Translations under genes and position numbers: made by a program | In this document: piece by piece, positions 9,601-19,095 of the stretch | Layout: each line of letters begins with the position of its first letter | Numbering within the stretch: position 1 is the stretch's first letter | The notes under the pieces: generated by a model | Databases searched by the model: none | Told to the model about the DNA's origin: nothing | Seen by the model: the letters and a program-made list of their open reading frames with translations, nothing else | Origin: an uncultured Pseudomonadales bacterium | GTDB taxonomy: Bacteria > Pseudomonadota > Gammaproteobacteria > Pseudomonadales > Azotimanducaceae | Length of the DNA stretch: 64,000 bases | Direction of reading: 5' to 3' | Assembly (NCBI GenBank): GCA_938036875.1 | Contig: CALHVX010000044.1 | Span: 212,151-276,150 of the forward strand

Positions 9601-9982
9601 CGCAGTGAACGACAAAGTGACCGCCAGCGCCGCTGGCCGAGGCACTTATATCAGCGATAGTCTAATCCATTGCCGCCAAGGGCAATTGGTTCGCGTAGCA
9701 GGTTTGGTGACCGGGCGACAACGCCCTAGCACAGCAACCGGCGTCTTGTTTGTCACGCTAGAAGACGAAACAGGCAACATGAACATTGTGGTTTGGAGCT
9801 CTGTTTTAGAACGCTATCGAGCAGAGCTGCTGCAAGGTCAATTGCTTATGATTAAAGGCGTAGTAGAACGAGCGAACGAGGTGATACATGTGGTTGCTGG
9901 TGTTGTAGAAAACTACTCAGAATTGCTGGGGTTGCTACAGGAGCCAGGAGAGTCGACCTTTAAATCGCGAAACTTTCGGTAG
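6650..9982 (+). CDS. dnaE2: Error-prone DNA polymerase DnaE2
   Basis: PHP domain [45 protein letters not shown], OB domain near the C-terminus; ATG at 6650 overlaps the imuB end. Confidence 0.95.
   Translation: [1110 protein letters not shown]
6965..7000 (+). repeat. 12-bp tandem repeat within dnaE2 (3 units, [12 protein letters not shown])
   Basis: gaccaagagatt / gaccaagcgatt / gaacagcctatc. Confidence 0.8.
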
Positions 9983-9986
9983 CTTC

Positions 9987-10016
9987 GCGGGTTGGGCCTA
10001 AGCGGGTTGGGCCTAA
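9987..10016. repeat. 15-bp perfect tandem duplication just after the dnaE2 stop
   Basis: gcgggttgggcctaa x2. Confidence 0.9.
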
Positions 10017-10050
10017 AGAGGTAAAAGAGGCAAGCGAGGGGCTAGAAGAA

Positions 10051-11154
10051 CTAGCCTGTCTTTTTATCGTCGGAGCCTTTGGTGATCTTTTTATCACCAA
10101 CCAAGCCCTCTAGCATCAATCGCACGTAGGCCAACTCCTCACGAAGTTGATCGATCGCTGGAGACAAGCTATGACCTAACCCATCAACCGCACGCTCAAT
10201 AGAAGCCAGCCGTTGCTGGACATTGGCTTTATCGAACATGACTCGAGCCATGGTCTCTAACGGCTGACCGGGTGTTTTAAACACATCATTAGGCGCTACC
10301 GCCTCTTCGACGGGCTCAGCACCAGCAGCCGGACGGCCACCCCAAAATTCCGTCCCTATCTCTTGGGCTACGGCCTCAACCATCTCCGCCGTTAGCTCAG
10401 TTTTTTCTTCCAAAAACGCAAACAACAGCAAGCGGTCGCATAGGTTATTGATCCGGCGCGGAACCCCCTCGCAAAAATCGTAGATTGCGGGGTAGACCGA
10501 CTCGTGGAAAGACGGGGTATTCTCCCATCCGACCGTATGCAAGCGGTGCTCTATGTAAGTTAGTGTTTCGTCTTCGCTGAGCGGGTTCAAATGATAAGTA
10601 GCAATGACCCGTTGCCTAAGCTGCTCAAAGCCCTCGGATAACAAGGTCGCACGAAACTCTTCCTGGCCCAATAAGAACACCTGCACCAAAGGTTTGCCGT
10701 CGAGTTGAAAGTTGGACAGCATGCGGAGTTCTTCTACCGACTTAGCAGGTAGGTTTTGTGCTTCGTCAACAATCAACAGAACACGGCGGCGTTCTCGGGC
10801 TTGCTGTACAAACAGGGCTTCTAAATCCCCTAACAAAGCCGCCTTGCTGCTTGCATGTGGTCGCAAGCCGAAGTTGGCAGCCACTAGCTTCAACAGATCG
10901 TCTTCGGCAAGCTGTGTGGTCACCAGCGTTGCAACCAACATCTCGCGAGGGTCTAACGTTTCTAACAACGTTTGTACTAGCGTCGTCTTACCCGTACCAA
11001 CATCACCGGTGATGACAATAAAACCATCACCCTGGTTTAACCCATACTCTAAAAAGGACAATGCACGCTTGTGCTCTTTACTGGGAAAAAAGAATGAGGC
11101 ATCTGGCGACAGCTGAAACGGCTTGCCACTAAACCCAAAGAACTCTTCGTACAT
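10051..11154 (-). CDS. XrtA/PEP-CTERM-associated ExeA-like AAA ATPase
   Basis: MYEEFFGFSGKPFQLSPDASFFFPSKEHKRALSFLEYGL, Walker A GDVGTGKTT, LLIVDEAQNLP. Confidence 0.85.
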   Translation of the reverse strand: MYEEFFGFSGKPFQLSPDASFFFPSKEHKRALSFLEYGLNQGDGFIVITGDVGTGKTTLVQTLLETLDPREMLVATLVTTQLAEDDLLKLVAANFGLRPHASSKAALLGDLEALFVQQARERRRVLLIVDEAQNLPAKSVEELRMLSNFQLDGKPLVQVFLLGQEEFRATLLSEGFEQLRQRVIATYHLNPLSEDETLTYIEHRLHTVGWENTPSFHESVYPAIYDFCEGVPRRINNLCDRLLLFAFLEEKTELTAEMVEAVAQEIGTEFWGGRPAAGAEPVEEAVAPNDVFKTPGQPLETMARVMFDKANVQQRLASIERAVDGLGHSLSPAIDQLREELAYVRLMLEGLVGDKKITKGSDDKKTG

Positions 11155-11229
11155 TCCTATCGAATCCTTACGTTAAGATTGATGGCCGAGCGTTATTACC
11201 CAGCCCAACACAACGGCGTCATGCGTTGC

Positions 11230-11265
11230 GCTCATCATTGTGCTCATCATTGTGCTCATATTTGT
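11230..11265. repeat. 12-bp tandem repeat between the BY-kinase and ATPase genes
   Basis: gctcatcattgt x2 + gctcatatttgt. Confidence 0.85.
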
Positions 11266-11269
11266 GCGA

Positions 11270-12439
11270 CTAATTGCCGGAGCTAGCTTGCGGCGCCACT
11301 TCATGCTCGCCGGTGTCGTTGCCGCTAGCGTTATCGCCATAACCATAGCCGTAACCGTACCCGTAACCATATCCAAAGATGCTGGTTTGGGTTGTCTTGT
11401 TGAGCAGCAGCGTAATGTTGTTGCAGCCTTCAAGCTCTTCGATTGCCCGTTGCACCGCTTCTCGCGGTGTGCGGTTGGCTTCGATGACCAATATAATTTG
11501 GTCCATATATTGGGCTAGAACGGATGCTTCTGTAGTCACCAGAATCGGTGGTGCATCGAACAACAAGGTTTGATTGGGTGCCCGCGCGTCGAGCGCTTGG
11601 ATCAAGCGATCCATCATGTCACTTGCGTAGAGCTCACCGAGGTGTTCACTGTAAGTTCCCGCTGGCACAACGCTCAGTCGATTCACGCTCGTAGACAGCA
11701 AACCACGCGATGCAACTGAAGAATCAAGCAACACGTCACCCAAGCCAGTTCTGTCTCGCAAGTTTAGTAACCTGGACACATCACCTTTAGCGACATCACT
11801 GTCGATCAAGGTAACGCTGCCATCCACCTCTGCAGCTAAGCTCACTGCTAGGTTAAGCGATACATAAGTCTTGCCTTCTCCAGGCAAAGCGCTGGTGATC
11901 ATGATGCGGTTTTTAGAACGAATAGGTTCGTCGTCTTTGCGGTCTCGCAAAGCTATGGCATTGTCTTTTTGTACACGCTGCAGCAACGGGCGCTTGATCC
12001 GCCGAAACTCGTTGGACTGCCTAGACTTGCCATTAGCGGCTGCTAGGTAACCCATTTCTTCCAGACCCTTCAAATCGATTTCCAACACTTCATCGGGCGC
12101 TGCAGGAAAGTTAAACGTTCTGAGTGCTGGGGAGCCAGAGGCGTGCGCTCGATGAGAAGCAAAAGAACCAGCTGAATCATCGGCAGTTTTGTTGCCTTGG
12201 TGTTCGCTGATCTCAGAATGCTGTGGCTGCTGGCCAGACGCTTGGTCATGGCTATGCTCTTGGCGGTAGATGCTACGATTCAGCGATTGCTGCTCTTCAC
12301 CCCGCTCTGGGTTTGCCGCATTCGCCTTAGCTTTGGCAGCAAGCCGCTCGATAGTGCTGGATTCGCCATCGGACTTATCGCTACCTTGGTTTTTTCGGAG
12401 CGCCGCCATGCGCTCAGCCGCCTTCTCAATTGTACTCAT
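11270..12439 (-). CDS. XrtA-associated cytoplasmic tyrosine autokinase (CpsD/CapB BY-kinase family)
   Basis: MITSALPGEGKTYVSLNLAVSLA, TLIDSDVAKGDVSRLL, C-terminal GYGYGYGYGYGYG tail. Confidence 0.85.
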   Translation of the reverse strand: MSTIEKAAERMAALRKNQGSDKSDGESSTIERLAAKAKANAANPERGEEQQSLNRSIYRQEHSHDQASGQQPQHSEISEHQGNKTADDSAGSFASHRAHASGSPALRTFNFPAAPDEVLEIDLKGLEEMGYLAAANGKSRQSNEFRRIKRPLLQRVQKDNAIALRDRKDDEPIRSKNRIMITSALPGEGKTYVSLNLAVSLAAEVDGSVTLIDSDVAKGDVSRLLNLRDRTGLGDVLLDSSVASRGLLSTSVNRLSVVPAGTYSEHLGELYASDMMDRLIQALDARAPNQTLLFDAPPILVTTEASVLAQYMDQIILVIEANRTPREAVQRAIEELEGCNNITLLLNKTTQTSIFGYGYGYGYGYGYGDNASGNDTGEHEVAPQASSGN

Positions 12440-12671
12440 GCTACTCAGTTACAAAATTCGATGGGCCATAGTAACGCCAAAAGGGCCTCTGAGGGGGTTA
12501 TCGTTGTATTTTTGAGACCTCGAACCCCACAAAAGTCTCGACTCATTCTCTTGTGTGGCGAAGATCCAAATAGAAGCGACGTGATTGGGATGCGCTACTC
12601 ACAAGGTCACAGTATCCGGCCTTCAAGTTGGGCATAATACGACGCGACCAAATAGGAACAAGGACTTCATC

Positions 12672-13961
12672 ATGACGCAACCGGCACAGGATCTAGCTGA
12701 CGTTTGCATAGGTATTATTGGCCTAGGCTATGTTGGGCTGCCTCTGGCGGTGGAATTTGGCAAAAAATATAGCACTGTAGGCTTTGATGTTAACGCCACT
12801 CGTATACAGCAGCTAACAGACGGCCTAGATACCACACTGGAAGTTGATGGCGAAGAGCTTAAATTGGCAACTAAGCTTGCTTATTCATGCGAGCTAGAGG
12901 CACTACGCAAATGTAATGTCTATATTGTTACCGTTCCGACCCCGATTGATGAATATAAGCGTCCCGACTTAACCCCCCTGCGCCGAGCCAGCGAAAGCAT
13001 CGCCAAGGTCATTGCGCCGGGCGATTTGGTGATCTATGAATCGACCGTATTCCCAGGCGCAACCGAGGAAGTCTGTATTCCAGTTATTGAAAAAGCCTCT
13101 GGGTTGAAATACAACCAGGACTTTTGGGCAGGTTACAGCCCCGAACGCATCAACCCCGGTGACAAAGAGCACCGGGTGACCACCATCATGAAGGTGACCT
13201 CAGGCTCCACTCCAGAAGTGGCAGACCTAGTAGACAACCTCTATGGGTCGATCATCACCGCGGGCACCTACAAGGCAAGCACCATACGTGTCGCCGAGGC
13301 AGCCAAGGTCATCGAAAACACCCAACGCGACCTTAACATTGCGTTGATCAATGAGTTGGCCCTGATATTTGAGCAACTCGATATCGACACCATCGATGTT
13401 CTCGAAGCGGCGGGTACCAAATGGAACTTCTTGCCATTCCGACCAGGCTTGGTTGGCGGACACTGCATTGGTGTTGACCCTTATTACCTAACCTTCAAAG
13501 CACAAGAGATTGGCTACAATCCTGAGGTCATTTTGGCCGGTCGTCGTATCAACGACGAGATGGGGGCCAACATTGCTAACCGAATGGTTCGCTTGCTTGC
13601 GCAAAAACGCATTAACCTAGTGGATGCCAAAGTGCTGGTACTAGGGCTTGCCTTCAAAGAGAACTGCCCAGATATTCGGAACACCAAGGTGGTTGACGTC
13701 ATTAGCGAGCTCGAAGCCTACAGCTTAGCGGTTGATGTCTACGACCCTTGGATTGATCCAAAAGAAGCGGAACACGAATACGGCATCACGCCGGTTGCAC
13801 AGCCAAAACCTGGCACTTACGACGCGGTACTGCTCGCCGTTGCGCACAACCAGTTTATTGAGTTGGGTGGTGATGGTGTTCTTGAATTGTGCAAACCAAA
13901 TCACGTTGTGTTTGATGTAAAAAATGCGCTTCCACGAAGCATAGTCACCAGTCGCCTTTAA
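12672..13961 (+). CDS. UDP-N-acetyl-D-glucosamine/galactosamine 6-dehydrogenase (TviB/WbpA family)
   Basis: IGIIGLGYVGLPLAVEFGKKY, VGGHCIGVDPYYLTFKAQEIGY. Confidence 0.88.
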   Translation: MTQPAQDLADVCIGIIGLGYVGLPLAVEFGKKYSTVGFDVNATRIQQLTDGLDTTLEVDGEELKLATKLAYSCELEALRKCNVYIVTVPTPIDEYKRPDLTPLRRASESIAKVIAPGDLVIYESTVFPGATEEVCIPVIEKASGLKYNQDFWAGYSPERINPGDKEHRVTTIMKVTSGSTPEVADLVDNLYGSIITAGTYKASTIRVAEAAKVIENTQRDLNIALINELALIFEQLDIDTIDVLEAAGTKWNFLPFRPGLVGGHCIGVDPYYLTFKAQEIGYNPEVILAGRRINDEMGANIANRMVRLLAQKRINLVDAKVLVLGLAFKENCPDIRNTKVVDVISELEAYSLAVDVYDPWIDPKEAEHEYGITPVAQPKPGTYDAVLLAVAHNQFIELGGDGVLELCKPNHVVFDVKNALPRSIVTSRL

Positions 13962-13973
13962 GAGAAAAATATC

Positions 13974-15005
13974 ATGAAAGTTCTAGTTACCGGCGCTGCC
14001 GGATTTATCGGATCCTTTACTAGCCACAAATTACTCGACCGCGGCGATGAAGTAATTGGGGTGGACAACCTCAATGACTACTACGATGTAAACTTAAAGC
14101 ATGCAAGGTTAGCCCGACTAACCGATAAGCCGGGTTTTCACTTTGCCAAGATGGATATCGCGGACACCGCCGCGCTTGCCAAACTCTTCAAAGAGCACAA
14201 GCCTGATCGCGTTGTGCATCTAGCAGCCCAAGCTGGCGTTCGCTATTCGCTAGAAAATCCACAAGCCTATGTAGATGCCAACGTCACCGGCTTCCTCAAC
14301 ATCTTGGAAGCAGTCCGACACAACGGCACCGAGCACTTGGTCTATGCTTCCACAAGCTCCGTTTACGGCGCGCATACCAACATGCCCTTCTCGATTCACG
14401 AACCTGTAGATCACCCTGTAAGCTTGTACGCGGCAACCAAGAAAGCTAACGAGCTTATGGCGCACACCTACGCGCATTTGTTCAAAGTACCTTGCACCGG
14501 CTTACGCTTCTTTACGGTCTATGGTCCTTGGGGTCGACCCGACATGGCACTGTTTAAGTTCACCGACCTCATGATCAAAGGTGAACCCATTGACGTGTTT
14601 AACTACGGCAAACACAAACGCGATTTCACCTACGTAGGTGACATTGTTGAAGGCATTACGCGTGCCTTAGATATCGTGGCCACGCCAAGCCCGGACTGGG
14701 ACTCTAGCAATCCAGACCCGGCAACTTCTGATGCGCCCTATCGCGTTTATAACATTGGCAGCAACAACCCAATGGACCTCTCGCGATACATTGAGGTGCT
14801 TGAAGAAACTTTGGGCATCAAAGCGGAACGCAACCTGCTACCTCTGCAACCTGGCGATGTACCTGACACCTATGCGGATGTAGACGACCTGATCCGTGAT
14901 GTTGGCTACAAGCCTGACACACCCATCGAAACTGGTATTGCTGAGTTTGTGGCTTGGTACAAGACCTACTACAACATTGATGATGTAGCCCACAACCTAC
15001 GTTAA
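13974..15005 (+). CDS. NAD-dependent epimerase, UDP-glucuronate 4-epimerase-like
   Basis: [63 protein letters not shown]. Confidence 0.88.
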   Translation: MKVLVTGAAGFIGSFTSHKLLDRGDEVIGVDNLNDYYDVNLKHARLARLTDKPGFHFAKMDIADTAALAKLFKEHKPDRVVHLAAQAGVRYSLENPQAYVDANVTGFLNILEAVRHNGTEHLVYASTSSVYGAHTNMPFSIHEPVDHPVSLYAATKKANELMAHTYAHLFKVPCTGLRFFTVYGPWGRPDMALFKFTDLMIKGEPIDVFNYGKHKRDFTYVGDIVEGITRALDIVATPSPDWDSSNPDPATSDAPYRVYNIGSNNPMDLSRYIEVLEETLGIKAERNLLPLQPGDVPDTYADVDDLIRDVGYKPDTPIETGIAEFVAWYKTYYNIDDVAHNLR

Positions 15006-15031
15006 CGCGCCCAACGGATTGGAACGAGCCA

Positions 15032-16078
15032 GTGACAAAAGAGAAAACCCCAACCCCAAAGAAACCACAGTTGTTGATCACTGGGGGTGCCGGCTACATT
15101 GGTAGCCACATGTGTGTTGAAAGTTTGCAGGCCGGTTACGATGTGGTTGTCCTAGATAATCTATCCAACAGCAGCCCTAAGTCCTTGGCGGCGGTAGAGC
15201 GCATTACACAGAAGCAGTTGACCTTCATCGAAGGCGACATTCGTGACGATGCTAAGCTGAAAGAGGTTTTCTCTAAGCACCAGTTCGACGCCGTTGTCCA
15301 CTTTGCCGGTCTAAAAGCCGTTGGCGAATCCAACAGCGAGCCGCTCAAGTACTACGACAACAACGTGCATGGCACCTTGAGATTACTAGAAGCCATGGCT
15401 GAGCATGATGTGAAGACCCTAGTCTTCAGTTCATCTGCAACTGTTTACGGTATGCCAGAGCAAATGCCGATCCGAGAAGACTTTCCAACAGGTGCTATCA
15501 ACCCTTACGGCAAGACCAAACTCAATGTTGAGGTCATCTTGCAGGATCTGTACGCCTCAGACCCCAGCTGGCGTATTGGTATGCTGCGCTATTTTAATCC
15601 GGTTGGTGCTCATGCTTCCGGCGAGATTGGCGAAGACCCGAGCGATATCCCAAACAACCTCATGCCTTACGTCAGCCAAGTGGCCGTCGGACGGCTCAAA
15701 GAACTCAGCATCTTTGGCAATGACTACGATACCCACGACGGAACCGGCGTGCGCGACTACATCCACGTGGTGGACTTGGTTCAAGGTCATCTTAAAGCTC
15801 TGGAATTTTTGGCCACTAAGCCACAGCTCAGCGTACATAACCTGGGCACCGGCACTGGTTACAGCGTCTTAGACATTGTTCAGGCATTCGAGAAAGCCAG
15901 CGGCACCCCAATACCCTACAAGATGGCGCCTCGCCGAGAAGGCGATGCAGCCAAGTCCTACGCAGACCCCGCCAAAGCGAAAAACGAACTCGGCTGGACT
16001 GCACAATATGACCTCGAACGCATGTGCGCCGATGTTTGGCGTTGGCAGAGCCAACATCCAAACGGCTACAGCGAGTAA
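15032..16078 (+). CDS. galE: UDP-glucose 4-epimerase
   Basis: GTG start; LLITGGAGYIGSHMCVESL, INPYGKTKLNVE, GDAAKSYADPAKAKNELGW. Confidence 0.92.
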   Translation: MTKEKTPTPKKPQLLITGGAGYIGSHMCVESLQAGYDVVVLDNLSNSSPKSLAAVERITQKQLTFIEGDIRDDAKLKEVFSKHQFDAVVHFAGLKAVGESNSEPLKYYDNNVHGTLRLLEAMAEHDVKTLVFSSSATVYGMPEQMPIREDFPTGAINPYGKTKLNVEVILQDLYASDPSWRIGMLRYFNPVGAHASGEIGEDPSDIPNNLMPYVSQVAVGRLKELSIFGNDYDTHDGTGVRDYIHVVDLVQGHLKALEFLATKPQLSVHNLGTGTGYSVLDIVQAFEKASGTPIPYKMAPRREGDAAKSYADPAKAKNELGWTAQYDLERMCADVWRWQSQHPNGYSE

Positions 16079-16134
16079 CCAGTGCTAACGCGCACTAGTG
16101 CCTAGCAAAATCTAGTGGTAGCATGCGCGCTGCC

Positions 16135-16224
16135 GGAGGGGTGGCTGAGCGGTCGAAAGCACTGGTCTTGAAAACCAGCGACGGTTAATCCCGTCCCAGG
16201 GTTCGAATCCCTGCCCCTCCGCCA
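16135..16224 (+). tRNA. tRNA-Ser(UGA)
   Basis: Acceptor GGAGGGG/CCCCTCC, anticodon arm CTGGTCTTGAAAACCAG (TGA), long variable arm, TTCGAATCC T-loop, encoded CCA. Confidence 0.97.
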
Positions 16225-16266
16225 TCCACATCCTCAACTTTGGGGGCGCGCTGGACCCAGCAGCAC

Positions 16267-16665
16267 ATGATTTTTTCCCTTGTCATCCACGGCACCGCAC
16301 CAACCAGTTATGCAGCACATAGCGGTTTGAACTTTGCGCGCGCGGTAATTCAGGGTGGCCATAGTATCGCTCGCGTATTCTTCTATCACGATGCCGTGCG
16401 CATTGCCGACGGCAACGTAGTGCTACCTCAAGATGAAGTTAGCATTGCTGAACAATGGCGCGAGTTCGCCCAAGCGCACCAAGTTGAATTGAATCTGTGT
16501 ATCGCCGCAGCGCTACGCCGGGGTGTACTCAACGAAGCAGAGCAACAGCGATATCAGCGCCCAAGCGCAAACAGCATGCCAGCGTTTGAGGTGGTCGGCT
16601 TAGGGCAGCTTATTGAGGCCAGCATTGTGGCTGATCGAGTAATCACCTTTGGGGCAAGCACATGA
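16267..16665 (+). CDS. tusD: Sulfur relay protein TusD (DsrE family)
   Basis: IFSLVIHGTAPTSYAAHSGLNFARAVIQGGHSIARVFFYHDAV. Confidence 0.88.
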   Translation: MIFSLVIHGTAPTSYAAHSGLNFARAVIQGGHSIARVFFYHDAVRIADGNVVLPQDEVSIAEQWREFAQAHQVELNLCIAAALRRGVLNEAEQQRYQRPSANSMPAFEVVGLGQLIEASIVADRVITFGAST

Positions 16666-17024
16666 ACGACAAAAGCTTGCTGATGCTAATGCGTCATGCA
16701 CCCTACGCTGGCGCACGCGCTACTGAAGCGCTGGAAGCCGCTCTGGTAGGCGCTGTGTTTGACCTGCCCACCAGCCTACTGTTTCGTGACGACGGCGTGT
16801 GGCAGCTGCTACCAAACCAACAGGCGGACGCACTGGGCATTCGCACCCATAGCAACTTAATTAGCGCACTACCCCAGTACGACATCACCAATCTCTATGT
16901 TTGCAGCGAATCCTTAGCGGCGCGCCACTTGCACCAGGACCAACTGACCCAGGGTGTTACTCTAGTAAACCCTGCGGAGCAGCAGGCCCTAATTGCGCAG
17001 CACAGCATAGTGTTTAACGACTAG
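16662..17024 (+). CDS. tusC: Sulfur relay protein TusC (DsrF family)
   Basis: Position in tusDCB; MLMRHAPYAGARATEALEAAL. Confidence 0.85.
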   Translation: MNDKSLLMLMRHAPYAGARATEALEAALVGAVFDLPTSLLFRDDGVWQLLPNQQADALGIRTHSNLISALPQYDITNLYVCSESLAARHLHQDQLTQGVTLVNPAEQQALIAQHSIVFND

Positions 17025-17293
17025 TGGATACCCTGCACCTCATCAGTAACCCCAAGGCACTGGCCGACTGCCTAAGGGTGGCCGGACCCAAAGATACCCT
17101 GGTGCTCTTGGAAGATGGCATTTATGCCATAGCCCAGCTAAAAAAAGCCGCACAAGCCAACCCTAGCCAACGTTTTTGGACCATCGCTGATGATGTCGCC
17201 ACCCGGGGTGTGCCAGCCCAAGCTAGCGACATTGACTACCCAAAACTCGTGGAGCTGTGCACCGAACACCAACCTATCGCCACCTGGTGCTAG
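17024..17293 (+). CDS. tusB: Sulfur relay protein TusB (DsrH family)
   Basis: GTG start overlapping the tusC stop; DTLVLLEDGIYA. Confidence 0.83.
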   Translation: MDTLHLISNPKALADCLRVAGPKDTLVLLEDGIYAIAQLKKAAQANPSQRFWTIADDVATRGVPAQASDIDYPKLVELCTEHQPIATWC

Positions 17294-17298
17294 CTAGC

Positions 17299-17655
17299 AT
17301 GGCAAGCTTTACCACCGATAATGACGGCTACTTGGTGGAGCTCGAGCTTTGGTCTGAAAGCGTTGCTGAGGCGCTAGCCGAGTCCCTTGGTATCAAGCTT
17401 ACCCAAGAACATTGGCAAGTGATTAACTGCGCGCGCTACTTCTACCAAACTTACCAGCTGAGCCCCGTGATGCGCCCTATGGTCAATGCGCTAAAAGCCG
17501 ATCATCCGCAGCTAGCAGATAGCCTCACTTTGATGCGTTTGTTTCCAAGCCCTGAGGATGCAAGCAAACCACCCACACCAAGCCCAACCAATGGCAGTCC
17601 AGCCAAACGGATCGCCTGCATTGCTGGCTTACCGCGCCCCACCAACTGCCTTTAA
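17299..17655 (+). CDS. tusE: TusE/DsrC-family sulfurtransferase
   Basis: MASFTTDNDGYLVELELWSESVAEALAESLGI...IAGLPRPTNCL with penultimate Cys. Confidence 0.88.
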   Translation: MASFTTDNDGYLVELELWSESVAEALAESLGIKLTQEHWQVINCARYFYQTYQLSPVMRPMVNALKADHPQLADSLTLMRLFPSPEDASKPPTPSPTNGSPAKRIACIAGLPRPTNCL

Positions 17656-19052
17656 AGAGTCGGCATCTGCAAACGACCGGCAACCCGGTAACGGACTACC
17701 TCACCAACAATGATTAAGGTTGGCCCGCGTATTTCAGCACTAGCAACACGCTCCGGTAGATTCGCAACAGTGCCTACCACGGCCAACTGATCCTCCAAGG
17801 TGACCCGTTGCAATAAGGCTGCAGGCGTTGCTGCTGGCAAACCTTGGGCTTGTAGGTTTTGCATGATGTCGCTCAACCCTGGCAGGCCCATGTAGATGAC
17901 CAAGGTTTGCCCTGGCTTTGCCAGCTCCGGCCAATCCATGTTGGTCCGATCGGAACTGCGGTGCCCGGTCACAAAACGAACGGATTGAGAAACGTTGCGA
18001 TGGGTCAACGGGATACCTGCATAGCTCGCACCGCCAAGCGCTGCTGAGATACCGGGTACTACAGTAAAGTCGATCTCGTGATCCGCTAGCACTTGGATCT
18101 CTTCGCCGCCACGGCCAAAGATAAACGGGTCGCCGCCTTTCAGACGGACCACTTGCTTACCCGCCTGTGCCGCTGTTAACAGCAATGCGTTTATCTCATC
18201 TTGGCGAATGCCGGCAAAGGCGCGCTTTTTGCCAACGTAGACTTTTTCTGCATCGCGTCGAGCAAAATCGAGCAGCTCGGTGTTCGCAAGATTGTCGTAG
18301 AACACCACATCGGCGTTGCGAATCAGGCGTAGCCCTTTCAGCGTCATTAGCTCGGGATCACCCGGTCCAGCACCAACCAAGGCTACCGATCCTTTGCGCT
18401 CGATCGCCGGATCAACGCTAGCGGCAAGCTGCGCGGTAAACTCTGCTTCAGCGGCTTCCGTTTTCCCGCGCAACGCCATTTCTTGTAACGGGCTGGCGAG
18501 CAGGCGCTCCCAAAAATGTTGGCGCTCCTGAACCACAGGCAACGCAGCAGATACCTCACGCCGTTTGCTACCAATGAAGCTTGCTAAACGACCCAAAGAT
18601 TGAGGCAAGCGATCTTCGATCCAACCACGCACAAGCCGCGCCAAGGTAGGTGAGCTACCACCGGTTGAGATCGCTACCAAAACGGGATCACGGTCAACAA
18701 TGCTCGGGAAGATAGCGCTGCAAAGATCCGTTTGATCCACTACGTTGAGCCAGGTTTGCGTTGCCTCGCAAGCGTTAGCAATCCCTTGATGCAGCTGTCT
18801 ATCAGCAGTGGCGGCAACCACCAACCAGCGGCCATCAAGATCTGTCGGCACATAACCTCGCTGCTCTAGCTGAAGCGTTGAAGGGTTGGCAGCAACCAAG
18901 GTTGCAACCTCGGGATGCACCTCAAGCGCTACAATCTGTACTTGAGCCTGGGCACGGACCAGGGTTTCCAGTTTGCGCAGCGCCACTTCGCCTGCGCCCA
19001 CAAGCAACACCGGGCGCGACTTAAGATCCAAAAATTGCGGAAGATACTGCAT
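17652..19052 (-). CDS. cysG: Siroheme synthase CysG
   Basis: MQYLPQFLDLKSRPVLLVGAGEVALRKLE; VALVGAGPGDPELMTLKGLRLI. Confidence 0.93.
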   Translation of the reverse strand: MQYLPQFLDLKSRPVLLVGAGEVALRKLETLVRAQAQVQIVALEVHPEVATLVAANPSTLQLEQRGYVPTDLDGRWLVVAATADRQLHQGIANACEATQTWLNVVDQTDLCSAIFPSIVDRDPVLVAISTGGSSPTLARLVRGWIEDRLPQSLGRLASFIGSKRREVSAALPVVQERQHFWERLLASPLQEMALRGKTEAAEAEFTAQLAASVDPAIERKGSVALVGAGPGDPELMTLKGLRLIRNADVVFYDNLANTELLDFARRDAEKVYVGKKRAFAGIRQDEINALLLTAAQAGKQVVRLKGGDPFIFGRGGEEIQVLADHEIDFTVVPGISAALGGASYAGIPLTHRNVSQSVRFVTGHRSSDRTNMDWPELAKPGQTLVIYMGLPGLSDIMQNLQAQGLPAATPAALLQRVTLEDQLAVVGTVANLPERVASAEIRGPTLIIVGEVVRYRVAGRLQMPTL

Positions 19053-19095
19053 AACGCCATTAACCTGAGTGAGCGATCTATCAAATAGACTTAAG

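Noticed and set aside
15492-16088. Alternative-frame ORFs within galE
   Set aside because: galE has complete SDR motifs across the region; the others are frame shadows.
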